From: Dirofilaria immitis
Lineage: Eukaryota > Nematoda > Chromadorea > Rhabditida > Onchocercidae
Assembly (NCBI GenBank): GCA_024305405.1
Contig: JAKNDB010000068.1
Location: 2,728,501 to 2,792,500 of the forward strand
Length of the DNA stretch: 64,000 nucleotides
Reading direction: 5' to 3'
Shown: one piece after another, positions 52,301 through 64,000 of the stretch
How positions within the stretch are numbered: the stretch's first letter is position 1
How the letters are laid out: every line of letters begins with the position of its first letter
Translations under genes and position numbers: made by a program
Notes under the pieces: model-generated
What the model was told of the DNA's origin: nothing
What the model saw: only the letters and a program-made list of their open reading frames with translations
Database searches by the model: none

Positions 52301-54241
52301 TGAAATAAACTTGTATAAATGTAACATATACCTTTTCATAATTTTTGTTTCTGTTGCTTCATATGAGATTTAAAAAATTATTAATCAATTATTCTTGAAG
52401 GACATAAAAGTTTAATACTTGAAATAATTCTTTTAAAACGCTTAAAATATGTTCAATGATTATAGAATTGAGTCTAAAAGGATATTCTACTGAATGCATT
52501 ATACATGTATGGAGAGAAGTCTCTATCAAGCACAAAAAGTCTTCTTCTGATATTTCTCATCATGCATCAAAATAATCCGCTACCGTATCAAATTGAATCT
52601 TAAAGTTTGATTAATTTTTAAACGCTCGTTGTATCAATAATAATATTAAAGAATAATTGATGTGTAATCTATCTGTTTTATTCTCTCGAATAGATTGATG
52701 TATAATTTATCTGTTTTATTCTCTCATTTTGATATCCTCAATAGATACTGATATATTTCGATAATAAGCTAGCTGTAGTGCAAATATAATAGTTCAAAAT
52801 GATTATTTCAATCAATACAATTAACCCTTATGTTAAAGCGATGATAATTTCTGTTAATATATTTGAATAGAGCACTGTAAATACAAATGAATTATTTTTA
52901 AATCATCGGCATGTAAACAGAGGAAATCATCGACTGCAACTACCAAGACTGCATCTAAATTATAAAATGTTTGCAACGTACGATATTGATTTTGTGTTCA
53001 CCGCTATAATTATTACTTTCATTCTCGAGAAATTCCCGAATTATTTGTTTTTTGATTCAAAATAATTTATTGATTACATAAGGAGAAGAGGAAGGAGAAA
53101 AATATAATAGATATGCTGCACTTTTATAATAAACAAAACAAAAAAATGTACTATAGAACAATTTGCTAGATATTGTTAACCCGAGACCGCTCCTCGCAAT
53201 ATACCGGGATGACCTGGAAACATCAAACTGGCAACAAATCAATTCATCTATTCCACAAGTATCAGTTACTGTGTAATATACATTTGATAATATGTTAACA
53301 AATGGAGCCAAACAAAGTTGCTGCAATTTCAGATAAAATATGCTAACATGACGAAGTTCTCGAAATATCAGTAATAAATCAAAATTTATTAATTGTGATT
53401 TATGAAAATTAATAAACTTTATATTGACCATTGCCAATCTTATGCTTAATTGCTCTGATGGGATTTTTTCTCCATATGTTTATATCACTACACTTCACAC
53501 ATAATTTTTCTTAAATTATTCGTCTGTCTTTTTCAGATTTACAAAAAGAAAAAAGTAAGAAATAATTTTTACTACCGAATCCCAAGTTTGTAATCAGCGA
53601 AAGTGCAGCCGATGTTGCTGCTTCAATATATTTTTGATATCTGAGTTAATTCGATGTATTACCATCTGGTTGTTATCAGAAATGTCATCAGATATGGCGT
53701 AAATGAGCCTATGACCAAATGGATTCACTGACTTGCATTCTTGAACTGTCTAAAGTATTTATTCCTTTATCCGTTTCTTAGAATATTGTATATTCTCTTT
53801 CACTTAATTTATCATATCATTTAGAAAACATAATCAAACTATCGAAATTAATAATTTACATTTTTGTTCTAAAAATTCTTCACAATCGAGTAAATGAATA
53901 AATCAACACTGTTATTATATTTCAGCATTATTTGATTTTAATGTTATCCCTTTGACATAAATTATCCCTTTGCATTATATAAAAATGTCGTACAACAATT
54001 CCGGAATGCATCCATTGGACAAAGTTTGTTTGATTAGTAATCTAAAGATTTGTTATATTTAAGAATTACCATAAAAAAAAGAAGAAAATACCATAAGGTA
54101 ATTGGCATAATATTTAATATCACCTGTACATATTGCTGCCCAATAATAATATTCTTAATAATTTCCCAGAAATACGTTGTTGCTTCATCGTTCATGATTC
54201 AATTGCCAGCACTAGTCTTCTGACGATCTTCCGCTGTTAAG
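49359..54241 (-). CDS. Unrecognised, probably extracellular protein, seven-exon model
   Basis: Exons on the minus strand: 54241-54124 (ATG at 54195), 53749-53663, 53320-53214, 51937-51862, 51780-51704, 50238-50112 and 49484-49359 (TGA at 49361). Every junction is phase-consistent, giving about 224 residues. Seen in order: MNDEATTYFWEIIKNII; NPFGHRLIYAISDDISDNNQ; a Cys-rich piece (TDTCGIDELICCQFDV); NISNSTF and INDSLTTKD; GPIYSNVWQQLFPQLVY and NSTNES; a polar C-terminal tail (SSKDNSDSNVKGAYENGSTS). Paired cysteines and several NxS/T sites suggest a secreted or membrane protein, but I saw no clear signal peptide or membrane helix. I recognise no family. The donor at 50112 (GTTCGA) is weak, so 50238 may run on to a stop at 50016. 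A protein-like frame at 49722-49646 (IEDDKIRYIIFGAKSIDTTS) is left out because its phases do not fit. Confidence 0.5.
50459..50483. repeat. Short inverted repeat (TTACGGTA/TACCGTAA)
   Basis: Nine-base arms around a seven-base centre within an intron. The TACCGTAA core recurs in the larger hairpin at 55777-55820. Confidence 0.5.
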
Positions 54242-54249
54242 CTAGAAAA
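54242..54249 (-). promoter_or_regulatory. Probable trans-splice acceptor TTTTCTAG
   Basis: On the minus strand TTTTCTAG stands 46 bp before the ATG at 54195. No donor or coding exon is seen upstream, so it may receive a spliced leader. It supports the assigned 5' end of the minus-strand gene. Confidence 0.45.
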
Positions 54250-55776
54250 TAAATGATAAATTTAATCAATGAATTGAAGATAAATATATTTCATATCAAA
54301 TTAACCGTTTGAAATGCTTCGAATAGGTTGTATTAGCTTTACATTACCATTTTTCCAAGAATGATATTTTGGATGAAATGAATTGTAACTTAGGATGTTT
54401 TCTAAGTGAATTCACTACATTATTTATTATTTTTCGGACCTGAAATATAGAATTTAAAATATCGAAATGAATAATTTCAATGATTGATGCTAATTTTTAA
54501 ATTGAATTTGAGGAGGGATGTAATTCTGCCAAGAATATCAATTTTTTTTTTTTAGAATAATGAATCTATCATAACTTCGTGTGAGAGCGTAACTGATTAA
54601 TAGTGTAATTTTTAAATAATACCAAATTATTCGAAATACTGTTATATTCTTCAAATCTGTGCAACTATCAGAGATCAACATGGGAGTGCAAAATAACGAA
54701 TATATTTAAGTATTTTGTTATGTTTCGTTTATTTCATACCAGTTGAATGTTATATATATCCTTTGACTCATTAAGACTTTAATGACTACTAAAACTTTTT
54801 ATAGTTTAAATTTTCTTATATCCAAATATGTATATATATATATATCTATTCCTGAAATATTCATTTTGCAAAATTTCCAAAATCATTTGTAGAGTTTAGT
54901 TAAATATGAATCAAAAATTAAGTAACAATTATGTGAGTATTTTTAACATGAAACATCTAGAATAGCTATTTCATCTTTATGTAATAATAGACATTTCTTC
55001 ATATCCATTTATTTCTGCTGTTCTGTAAACTAGAAACAAAAATTTTCATAAATTATTCGGATTCTAAAAATTAACAGACAAAATTCTTTTTCTTCACTTA
55101 GAATCTTTTACAATACTTTTATCATTCATATTTTTCTTTTTGGCAAAATATTCCTACAACTTCAACTCTTCATTAAAGAAACATCGTTGTTGCTCCGAAG
55201 ACAATTGTTGTTGCTCCGAAGACAATTGCTAGTAATATTATGCGGAATTTCAACATTTTAACAAAAAAACCAGCTGATAATTGGTGTGAAACTTATTTCA
55301 AGCATATCATTGCCTGATTATCTAATCATTTTATTATTTTATATCAGAATTACAAGCATATCTTGTTTATATAATGATTTGAAAAAAAAGAAAGCGATAA
55401 TTTATCATTTCCAAATTGCAGCAAAAAAATGAATTTTATTTCGTATAGATCAATAACAGTAAGATCATCTAGTAAACATTAAGTCTGGGATTCCATGAAA
55501 TTTTCAAATTTGAACTATCATCAACTGTTGTGAAAGTTTCCACTTTTTTTTGTGATGGAATGAAGATGATAGATAGAATGTTCCAAATGATACGCATCAA
55601 CATAACTTTTATTAGTGTCTACTACTATAATAAAACTCTTTCATAACGTAGATATTTAAAAACATTCCTTTTATGGGAGTGCTTGAAAATATTTCCACTA
55701 TTTTATAAGCACATCAATCATCTATCTATCTGATGGGAACATTTTTTAAATATTTCATGTACGATATTGTTGTTAT

Positions 55777-55820
55777 AATACCGTAAACTAATTCATATAT
55801 ATGAGTTAGTTTACGGTATT
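55777..55820. repeat. 44-bp near-perfect palindrome
   Basis: AATACCGTAAACTAATTCAT and its reverse complement (one mismatch) meet at a TATA centre. It would fold as a hairpin with almost no loop. No target-site duplication was seen. Confidence 0.85.
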
Positions 55821-58210
55821 CTGCTATTGTATCTTCAATAAGCTTGATAATAAAGGAGCACTAAAGAATTAAATAAATAATATTCATTAAATTACGTATT
55901 GTAACATTTGTTTTATTTTAGATAATGGATCATGAAGGATATAAGATATTTGGGTTATTTCCGATATCGACCAGCTGTTCACACTTCGATCGCATTCTTC
56001 TATAAATTTGTCTAACAAATTTTCATAAAATTTCTTTTATTTTAACCAGATGTGAAGTAATTCATAGACATTTTAAAAGAAACAAAGAAATCAGTTTAAT
56101 GTGAAATTTATTTTGATTGGACTTAATTTGAAAAAGAATGAAGATTAAAGATAAGATAATGAAGGAAGGGAATTAGTTTAAATTAAATTCAAATAATCCT
56201 TTATAATTTTAACACTTCGATTATTTAATCAAACAATAATTAATTTATGTTACTTGTTGAATTTTATATTTTAAACAAATATTTTTCGTTGAAATACTAC
56301 GATATTTATATTCATGTATTATATGCATATTGATAATGGATTATAGCAATATAATAATATCAATGATTACATTGCAACTACTATTAAATTGCAAATAACA
56401 ACTTGATTATATTGCATGAATTAATTATTGAACGAATAAATTCAAATAAATTGATTCATTTTATTTCATGATGAATGATTTTATAGTCTGATGAAGAGAT
56501 AAGATAAAAAGTTTAAAATTTATTATGAAATTGTTGAGAAGATTGTTTGAAACGAAATGAAAGTGAAAATTTTAGATTTACGAGATTTCTTAGATTTATA
56601 TTGTAGCAATAAATTGGTCAATACCAATGAGATAGAAGTATGTTAGTTGATAAAACATAAAATAATACAAAAGTTAAGCAATCTTTGGTTTAGTTAATTC
56701 AAGTAAACACTGCAACTACTTTTCTACAATTGTAAAATTACTAATCTTAACGATAATTAATTTCATAAATTCCGAATGATATCCATTTCAAAAAGTTGCT
56801 ACTAATATATTAGGTATTTAATGTTTCATAAATAAAATATTACGAAATTTTTAATAAATTTAGGATTGAAATACGTATTGATCAAAATTAAGTGAATAAA
56901 ATTCTGTAAATTAATTATCAAAATTAGATGAATGGTTTCGTCAAAGCAGTAAAAAATGAAAGATTGAAATTTATTATTTAGCTGAAATTTGAAATGTCTT
57001 AAAAAACATACGAAAGTACGATGAATTTGGCTTTCAATCCAATCACTCATGATAAAGGATTAGTTCAGGCTGACAGCGATATATGTACATTATCAACAGG
57101 AATTATATTTTCTAAGATGCTTTGCATAAACAACTGATAAACATGAAATAACGTTTAATAAGAACCTATATAATGAGAAAATATAATTCTTTATAAAGCA
57201 ACAGATAACTTAGCCAATAATATCATATCAATAACATCATATTGTTTAATTTGATAAAGATTTTTGAAAGTGTTACTAAAAAAATCTTTCAAAAATTTCA
57301 TCGAACATTTCGTACTGCAAATCTGAAATTAAAAATCGTTCATCAAAAAATCGTTTTTAGGATATTTAATATTTTCAGCAAATGAATGGTTCGTTGATTT
57401 GTTGTAGGAATGTTAAGTTAGACAAAAATATGAGAATGATAAGTTGCTGGATGTGATAAGCGATAAAAATATTCAATTCTTTATGGGACATATGTTTTCG
57501 TTCAATAAATAATTCAAAAAACTCAAAATATTTTGGTCTCATTAATCGAGTCAATATATTTGTTCGGAAAGGAGAGATTCAAGTTGAATAAAATGTCCAT
57601 ATCTCGTGGATGTTATTGTTTATCAAAGGAAAAATAAGAAAGAGCTTAATTAATCAATGAATTAAATTGGAACAGAAATAATTTCAGGACAATACCAAAG
57701 TGTTTTATTCGTCCTATGAGTTATTTCAAAGTGTGATAATTATAGTTTCCTACAACAACTATTCCATAATACGATTACAATCATTTACATTGTATCATCG
57801 ATGATTTATTCAAATTTAAAAAATAAAAATAACTTTAAAATTTATGATTAAATATTACGCGTTTGAAATTAAATATACCAGATGGAAAATAAAAAGATGT
57901 TGATATTAGTTCTTAAAACTGTCTTCTTGAAAAACTTACTTAAACCATCATACTGTAAACATTGTGCTTATAATTTGTTTTGTTAATTATTGTAAAGATT
58001 TTTTTGTTGAAATATTATATTTAAAAATTTCAAAAATCTTTATATCCTTAATTAATATATGTATGGTTAAAATTAGATGATAGCATATTAAATAAAAACA
58101 TAATTAATGAGATTTTAAAGGAACGAAATTAATTTTTATAAATTATTTTAAAAGAAATTTAAATGATATCGAATATTTTACCATATTTTATGTCTGTTAA
58201 TAATGAGATC

Positions 58211-58301
58211 ATCAATGTATATTCTCGAGAAAACGAGAGACATTAATGTAAACTCTCGAGAAAAAGACACTATCCATTAATATATATTCTCGAGAAAAAG
58301 C
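58211..58301. repeat. Three tandem copies of a CATTAATGTA/TCTCGAGAAAA unit
   Basis: Units start at about 58211, 58240 and 58275. Each has CAT(T/C)AAT, then TCTCGAGAAAA. CTCGAG is self-complementary. Spacing is 29-35 bp, so this is a small irregular array. Confidence 0.75.
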
Positions 58302-61300
58302 TCAATATTTTTGATTTTTTTAATATTTATGTGTAAAAATCTTCAGTATTATTAATGAGAAATCGATTCATCAAAATACTATATTAAGTTAGCTGTTAAA
58401 TAGATTTTTATAATAATATATATAAATTTTGAAAATATTTTAATGAAATTTCTGACTAACTAATATATTCAGAATATGATTATTTATTTATTTTTTTTAA
58501 GTTTAAATATGCTTCTCGGGAATGCTTAAAATAAAAAAATGAAAAGAAAGAATGCACTACAATGTTCTGATAAATGTTATCAAATAATTATGATATAAAA
58601 AGATTGTTGGGAGGGAAATGATTGTGAAGTTTATTTCATTGATCATTAAATGCTTCAATATGTTCAGAATATGATTAATGTTTTTTTTTTTTTATTTCAG
58701 TTTAAATATTGCTGCCGAAAATGTTTACAATAAGTTTATTGATTAGTATCCAATAAGTTTCAATAATTTTTAAATGCTTATAATAAGCTTATACTAATTT
58801 CAATACGTAGGATCGAAGAATTTCTTAGTTTTGGATGAAAAATTTGAATTGCGTGATTTCGAAATTCCAATATAAAATATTATTTTTTAGCTTCTGTAAA
58901 AACCATTTCATTGTGTAATTGCCTTCTCTTTGATCATTACTCGAATTTATAACCTAATATTTGATTACCTGAAGTGATTCTTTTTAAAAATGCAATGGAT
59001 TGAAATCAGGTCAGGATAATCAATATCATTAGTCTTGACAATATTGCTATTATGTTAAAATTTTCTTGATTTGTATGAACAAAGTTTTACCATTAATAAG
59101 ACTATTGATAGCATGAAATAATATTGTTCAATTACTTCATTGATAACATTAAATAGTAACTGATATTGAATGATAATATATTAGTTATACTTATTAGCAG
59201 TGACGAAGAAATAAACAAAAAAAAATTGATAAAAAGGATGAAATTTGGTGAATGAATGATAACATAGAGAGAAATATTTATGCAACTGATAATTGTTTGA
59301 GTGTTTGAATAAGAGATAATATTGCATTGCAGTAACTTATTTATTTATTTATTAAACAAATGTAACAAATTAGTTTGCTAATCATAAAAGTTTATTTTGA
59401 TTTTAAATTTAAATTTGAATTAGATGAAATTTGAAGCAATCATTTCTATCCTTCGAATATGAAATATTTTAATGTTTATTACATTATCGCATAAAAATCA
59501 TTTGTCAATTCTAATTTAAGAAAACAAAAAAATGAAATAGAATTTTAAAATCCAATTCATTAGGCATTTACATAAAATGTGCATATATGTATGAAGAATG
59601 AATTATATACTTCTATACTATTGATATATTATGTTATTGTATCAACAATTTTATCATTAATGTTTACCATAGATGATAAGTGATAATTGTGAAATTGAAA
59701 CAACTTGAAACTATATTACTTAAATCATTGCTACAAAGCTCTCATTCAAATTTCTCTTATTTTAGATGGATGAAATATCATCTACTAAGAATATAATGGC
59801 TTGGCAATTATCAAATATATTAATTGAAAATTGTTATTTTATGTTAACCTGTATTATTATGTTAATATATGATATCATTTTTGTTGTCTTTTTCATCTAA
59901 TCTTTGTACTTTTGTCTTCGTCTTTTATTATTGTTTATTTTTGTTAATTTAGATTTTCACTTTGTTTTGTTTTTTATTTTTAGATTTAATAATAAGATGG
60001 ATTAAATTAGCTTTGTCACTATATCAATCCAATTGTACATTTTCTTTTGAAATTTTTCAAAGATTTTCCAAAAGTAAAATCGATCATTGATTGCTAAATG
60101 ATCAATGAATTGATACGAAATACTGTAAAAATGTCATAGCTTGATCTCTAAAGCTAAAAATAATTGATTCCCAATAGGAGCAATTATAGTGAAGATCATA
60201 TAATCATTAGAATTCTATCTCAGGAAACATTACGCTAATTTTTTTCAACAAAAATCAACCAATAAGCTAAAAACGAAGTGACATATTGATAAGAATTCTT
60301 ATCAGCAAGAAATCATACTACTCGAAGAAATCAAAGGAGAATTAAATTTAAGAAAAATCAAAATATTTTTTTCCTCCTCATTATTTATGTTTCTCAATTT
60401 GTTCATCGATCAAATTTAAATATCCCATTGAAACTTTTTAAAAAATCTAATTAAAAGTTAAAAAATTGAAGAGGGTATAAATTTATAATCAAAAGCTGTT
60501 TTACTCATTAAAATATCTTATCTACAAATATTTCTAAGAGAATTAATCGACCAGGTTGCTTTTAATTACAATAGATTTGGCCAAGAAGGACGTGGATATA
60601 TGCTTCTTTATGATAAAATATTATCAATTATGGCAAGTAATAGTTGATAACAATGTTAATTTATTGATATATTTTTAACTAATACAGTATACTTATGAAT
60701 TATGAAATAAGACATAGGCAAGTAAAATTAAAATTTGCTAAAATTTTATTAAAATAATTTTTTTTCTGAATATTATCATAAGCATCTATTATGATAAAAT
60801 CGAAAAAGATCTCCGTCTCTTCATTATTTAGCAAATCAGACCTTTTTTTTTTTAAATAGCTCTTAAAAAACCACAAATATTTTAAGTAGTTGTTGTATCA
60901 TATTGATAAAGATGTATCTGAACAATCCAAAAATAAGCTTGGACTGGGGCCAAGATTAAAATAATCAGAATGATGATAGCATAGGACCTGCGAATAAATA
61001 ATATCGGAGAACAGAAGAATTATTTTCGAAGATTCAATTTTCAATTGTAAATATTCCGTAGCATATGATTTCAAATAGTATATGATTTCAAGGAAAGAAG
61101 CTTATCATCGGTTATTAGTTATTACTGTATGTATAGGGTATTGATAAGAACAGAGAAAATATTATCATTTCAGATATGAAATTTTATTAGTGATTGAAAT
61201 TTCTAAATAACTGAATATATTTTAATCAAGTTAAAATTTCTTCAAAAATTTTTTGAATTTTTCATAAAACCTCATTACAATTTATTATTAATAGAAAGGT

Positions 61301-62233
61301 CATTGTTTATTCTCGATCTCAAACCTCTTCATATTGTTGTCAATATTTTTACTATGCATATATCTATCATTTCTCATTCATCCCTTAACTATCATCTATC
61401 TAAACAAATGAAAAAAAAAACGAAATGAAAGCTGAAGAATCAAAAATCAGAAATACCCATTTGATGCTAATTTCTTGAATTATTCCTGGAATAATTTTAA
61501 TATTTAATTTTATTGATACAAAAAAATGACCCACTCTTTTTTCGGTATTAATATTATTAAATACTTGAGTAAATATATTCAGCATCTTAAACACTTAAAA
61601 ATATTGGAAAAAAATGATGAGAAATGAATCATAATAATACATAAACAAAACTGATAATAAATTTCATTACAATAAAAAACATATTAATAAAAAGGAGTAG
61701 ACATATGTACCACAATAACTTTTTCGATTAAGTGAATAAATCGGCCATTTTTTTATTTATTAATAGAAAAAATAGATAACATCACGTAATGCTTTGTAAT
61801 ACATGACACATGACGTATTTTGATCGTACGTCAACAGTTAAGAATGATGAACAATCAATCAGATTGTTTTTTATCACCACTGTAAGAGAAAAATGAACAG
61901 ATTAATATATGTAATATGATCAAAGAAAATGATACCACTTATTATGATGCATAATTTAGACTATATTCTCAACATGATCAAACAGTATTCTATAACCATC
62001 TATCGTTCGGAGAATCGATGCTCGAATATTTTGGCAGTATTTTCAGTTAAAATTTCGTCTGTGCAATAATCTATGCGATATTCGATGTTTTTTCTACATT
62101 CCAGTTATTTATTTGACATTAAAAAGTAAGCAAAATAAGGAAAACGACTCAACAAAACTTCCAAAGAATCGAAATCATTTTTACAATTGTTGAAATATGT
62201 AAGAATTTCAAAACACTTAAAAACAAAAAAAAA

Positions 62234-64000
62234 TCACAGGATTGGTGTAAATGAAACCATAGTGTCGGATTCAGTTGTTAAATGAAACAATAAAAATTGA
62301 GCTGCTGAACCTGAAATGAACGAAATGTGAGGAAAATTTAATCTATCGAGATTAACGCTTAAATTTATAATTCATTCCAAATTTAACTTCCAAAGTTTCA
62401 GTTCAGATTTACTGTTGCTCAAAACTTACCGTTTTCATTCATTTGAATTGTTAAGCTACGTACAGCTTCTACCAGAGTGCAATCTTTGGAAAGTTGCTCA
62501 CGAACAGCCTCATCTTTGATAACAAACATCAGAAAATCAATGGTACCCTTGACAACATCTGCATCTTGACAACCCAATAATAAATCCCAAATCTGATAAG
62601 AACTGCTAAAAATATTCAGTTTGCAAGAGAGAAGAATTGTAATTATAAAAATTTTATGGAACGAAAAAAAATTAAATTCAATCGAGTCTTCATGTCTTCT
62701 GTCTGGGGAATGGAAATATTAAAATTGAGCAGAAATCGAAATTGAAATTTATACATCAAAATTAAATCATTCAAAAAAAATTAATAAGCATCTCAAAAGA
62801 AATCAAACACTCCAGTTAATAACTAATTCTATTCAAATAGCAATTTTCTATTATTAAACAATTATTACTTCTGTGATCGTTAATAATTATACAATAAAAT
62901 ATGACATAATAAGTTGATAAAAAAATGTACCATGAATATCGGATAGCATTACCGAAATTTGTATTACAATTTGATAGAGCGATCAGTAAAGCGTATGCCT
63001 TTTGAATTATTAATTTCTTTTGAGGATTCCCTTTTTCATCGCTCTACAAGTGAAATCTAATTTTAAAACTACTTATTGATTTTGTCCTTTTTTTCTCTGT
63101 ATCAATTTAGACAAGAAGAAAGAATCAATATAATAGATATGTCTCAATTAGTATTAGGAAAAAACAATAAACTGAATTAAACAACTAAGAATAGTGTTTG
63201 AAAATCTTATCACTACCCAAATTGTAAAAGCACTTAAATAGAATATCCTTATTACATGGTCAAAAAAAAATCATACCTCTATAGCATTTGCAGTTGTAGC
63301 GATAATTTCAAACAAGACATCAGTTAAGGAATTATTGTTAACGCTGATATTAAATAATATCGGAGGATGATTCAATTGATCTGCATCTACCAATCGCGTA
63401 AATAACTAGAAATTTAAGCTTTTGTAAAATCCTTGTCCTTATCAGTGTTCCGACGACACTAATAGAAGTGATAATCCTATCATCAAATCATATTCTCAGA
63501 TCTATATAATGAAGTCAAACAAGTATCTTTCGTATTCTAATCATATAGATAAAAAAGATTATACTAGCTGTGAATAAATAAACAATAAGTAAACTAATGT
63601 TAATAATGATAAAACAAAAATAATAGCTTACGCTCATTACGTATAAACGTGAACTGAGATCAACAGGATGAGCAAGTTCGTAGAGAAGTAAATTTGGAGC
63701 TCCTTCAAATGTTATCAACTGAAATATCAAGTGCTAGCAGTATGTTTAATTATTGTGATAAAACTGAAATTATTCTTAATAAATTAATTATAATTTCTTT
63801 TAATCTATAATAAATATAAAGATATCTGTCGATCTTTCTATCTGTTTGTTTATTATAACTGCAAATAAAAAGTATCTCGTTTTGTTTATTTTTGAATTGT
63901 TCTCAAATTCTTGTAAAATTTTATAAAATTAAAAACATTTCAGAATTAAGATTATTTAGCCGAAAATATTGCTACTTACTCGTTTCCTGACGCTAATATT
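62234..64000 (-). CDS. Helical-repeat (armadillo/HEAT-like) protein, 3' part
   Basis: Minus-strand exons: 64000-63980 (runs off the window), 63718-63632, 63405-63277, 63043-62953, 62592-62430 and 62310-62234 (TGA at 62236-62234). Visible protein: GAPNLLLYELAHPVDLSSRL, then SLFTRLVDADQL, LTDVLFEIIATTANAIE, KLIIQKAYALLIALSNCN, WDLLLGCQDADVVKGTIDFL and EQLSKDCTLVEAVRSLT, ending FTPIL. Alternating amphipathic, leucine-rich helices are typical of armadillo/HEAT-like scaffolds. Which one is not clear, and beta-catenin signature segments are absent. All phases agree except between 62953 and 62592, where one base is unaccounted for; this is probably another run-length error (for example GGG near 62588) or an unrecognised acceptor. 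The N-terminal part lies beyond the window. Confidence 0.68.

Larger units (their letters stand above)
54250..62233. other. AT-rich gene-free region
   Basis: About 8 kb with no supportable exon on either strand. It contains short repeats and one strong hairpin (listed), (AT)n at about 54831-54845, and a 22-bp tandem duplication of GTTGTTGCTCCGAAGACAAT near 55186-55230. It lies between the 5' end of the seven-exon gene and the 3' end of the helical-repeat gene. Confidence 0.55.

Noticed and set aside
53057..53437. A 126-codon continuous minus-strand frame
   Set aside because: Only the middle (53320-53214) fits with neighbouring exons and splice sites; the flanks are intronic composition.
62234..64000. 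Assignment as a beta-catenin (BAR-1/HMP-2/WRM-1)
   Set aside because: Only the general helical-repeat pattern fits; no characteristic segment could be recognised.
1..64000. tRNA, rRNA or snRNA genes
   Set aside because: No cloverleaf-like GC-rich segment with A/B boxes or conserved rRNA sequence was recognised on either strand by eye.

Overview
The window looks like nuclear DNA of a parasitic roundworm, most likely a filarial (clade III) nematode. By eye it is very AT-rich. Introns are numerous, short and AT-rich, with acceptors of the TTTTAG/TTTCAG type. Several first exons sit just behind a strong acceptor with no donor, as expected for spliced-leader trans-splicing. One gene is a recognisable nematode-type NCoR/SMRT corepressor (GEI-8 family). 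Species cannot be fixed from the sequence alone.

Layout: (1) 1-13343 holds no gene I can support, only AT-rich sequence, microsatellites, small hairpins and two tandem duplications. (2) 13350-19191 (+) is a 12-exon gene for an unnamed protein of about 700 residues. It is built from a repeated module, a CxxC/HPDYPxTPHxC zinc-like domain followed by a C2H2 finger, and a dead extra exon lies in one of its introns. (3) About 21340-21531 (+) is the likely last exon of an otherwise unresolved gene. (4) About 22040-29940 is a large inverted duplication. Its inner arms of about 2 kb are almost identical, and the outer arms of 1.4-1.8 kb have diverged. The centre carries a C2H2 zinc-finger gene (25119-25922) and a truncated mirror copy. 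In both arms a second, divergently oriented gene contains an 18-bp coding minisatellite (DEISNS, 12 versus 11 copies). (5) 32380-46230 (+) is the NCoR/GEI-8-like corepressor, modelled here in 29 exons with consistent splice phases. (6) 49359-54241 (-) is a phase-consistent seven-exon gene for an unrecognised, probably extracellular protein. (7) 62234-64000 (-) is the 3' part of a helical-repeat (armadillo/HEAT-like) protein that runs off the window. The stretches between are AT-rich and appear gene-free.

Conserved coding exons repeatedly contain one-base gains or losses, mostly in A or T runs: six in the corepressor and up to four in the first gene. Splice phases and protein sense are restored if each is treated as a one-base run-length error, so I read them as assembly errors rather than gene death. 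The genes show no sign of acting in one pathway. The corepressor is a nuclear chromatin regulator, and the zinc-finger genes are probably nuclear too. The most unusual item is the two-age palindrome with its paired, divergently arranged zinc-finger and DEISNS-repeat genes.
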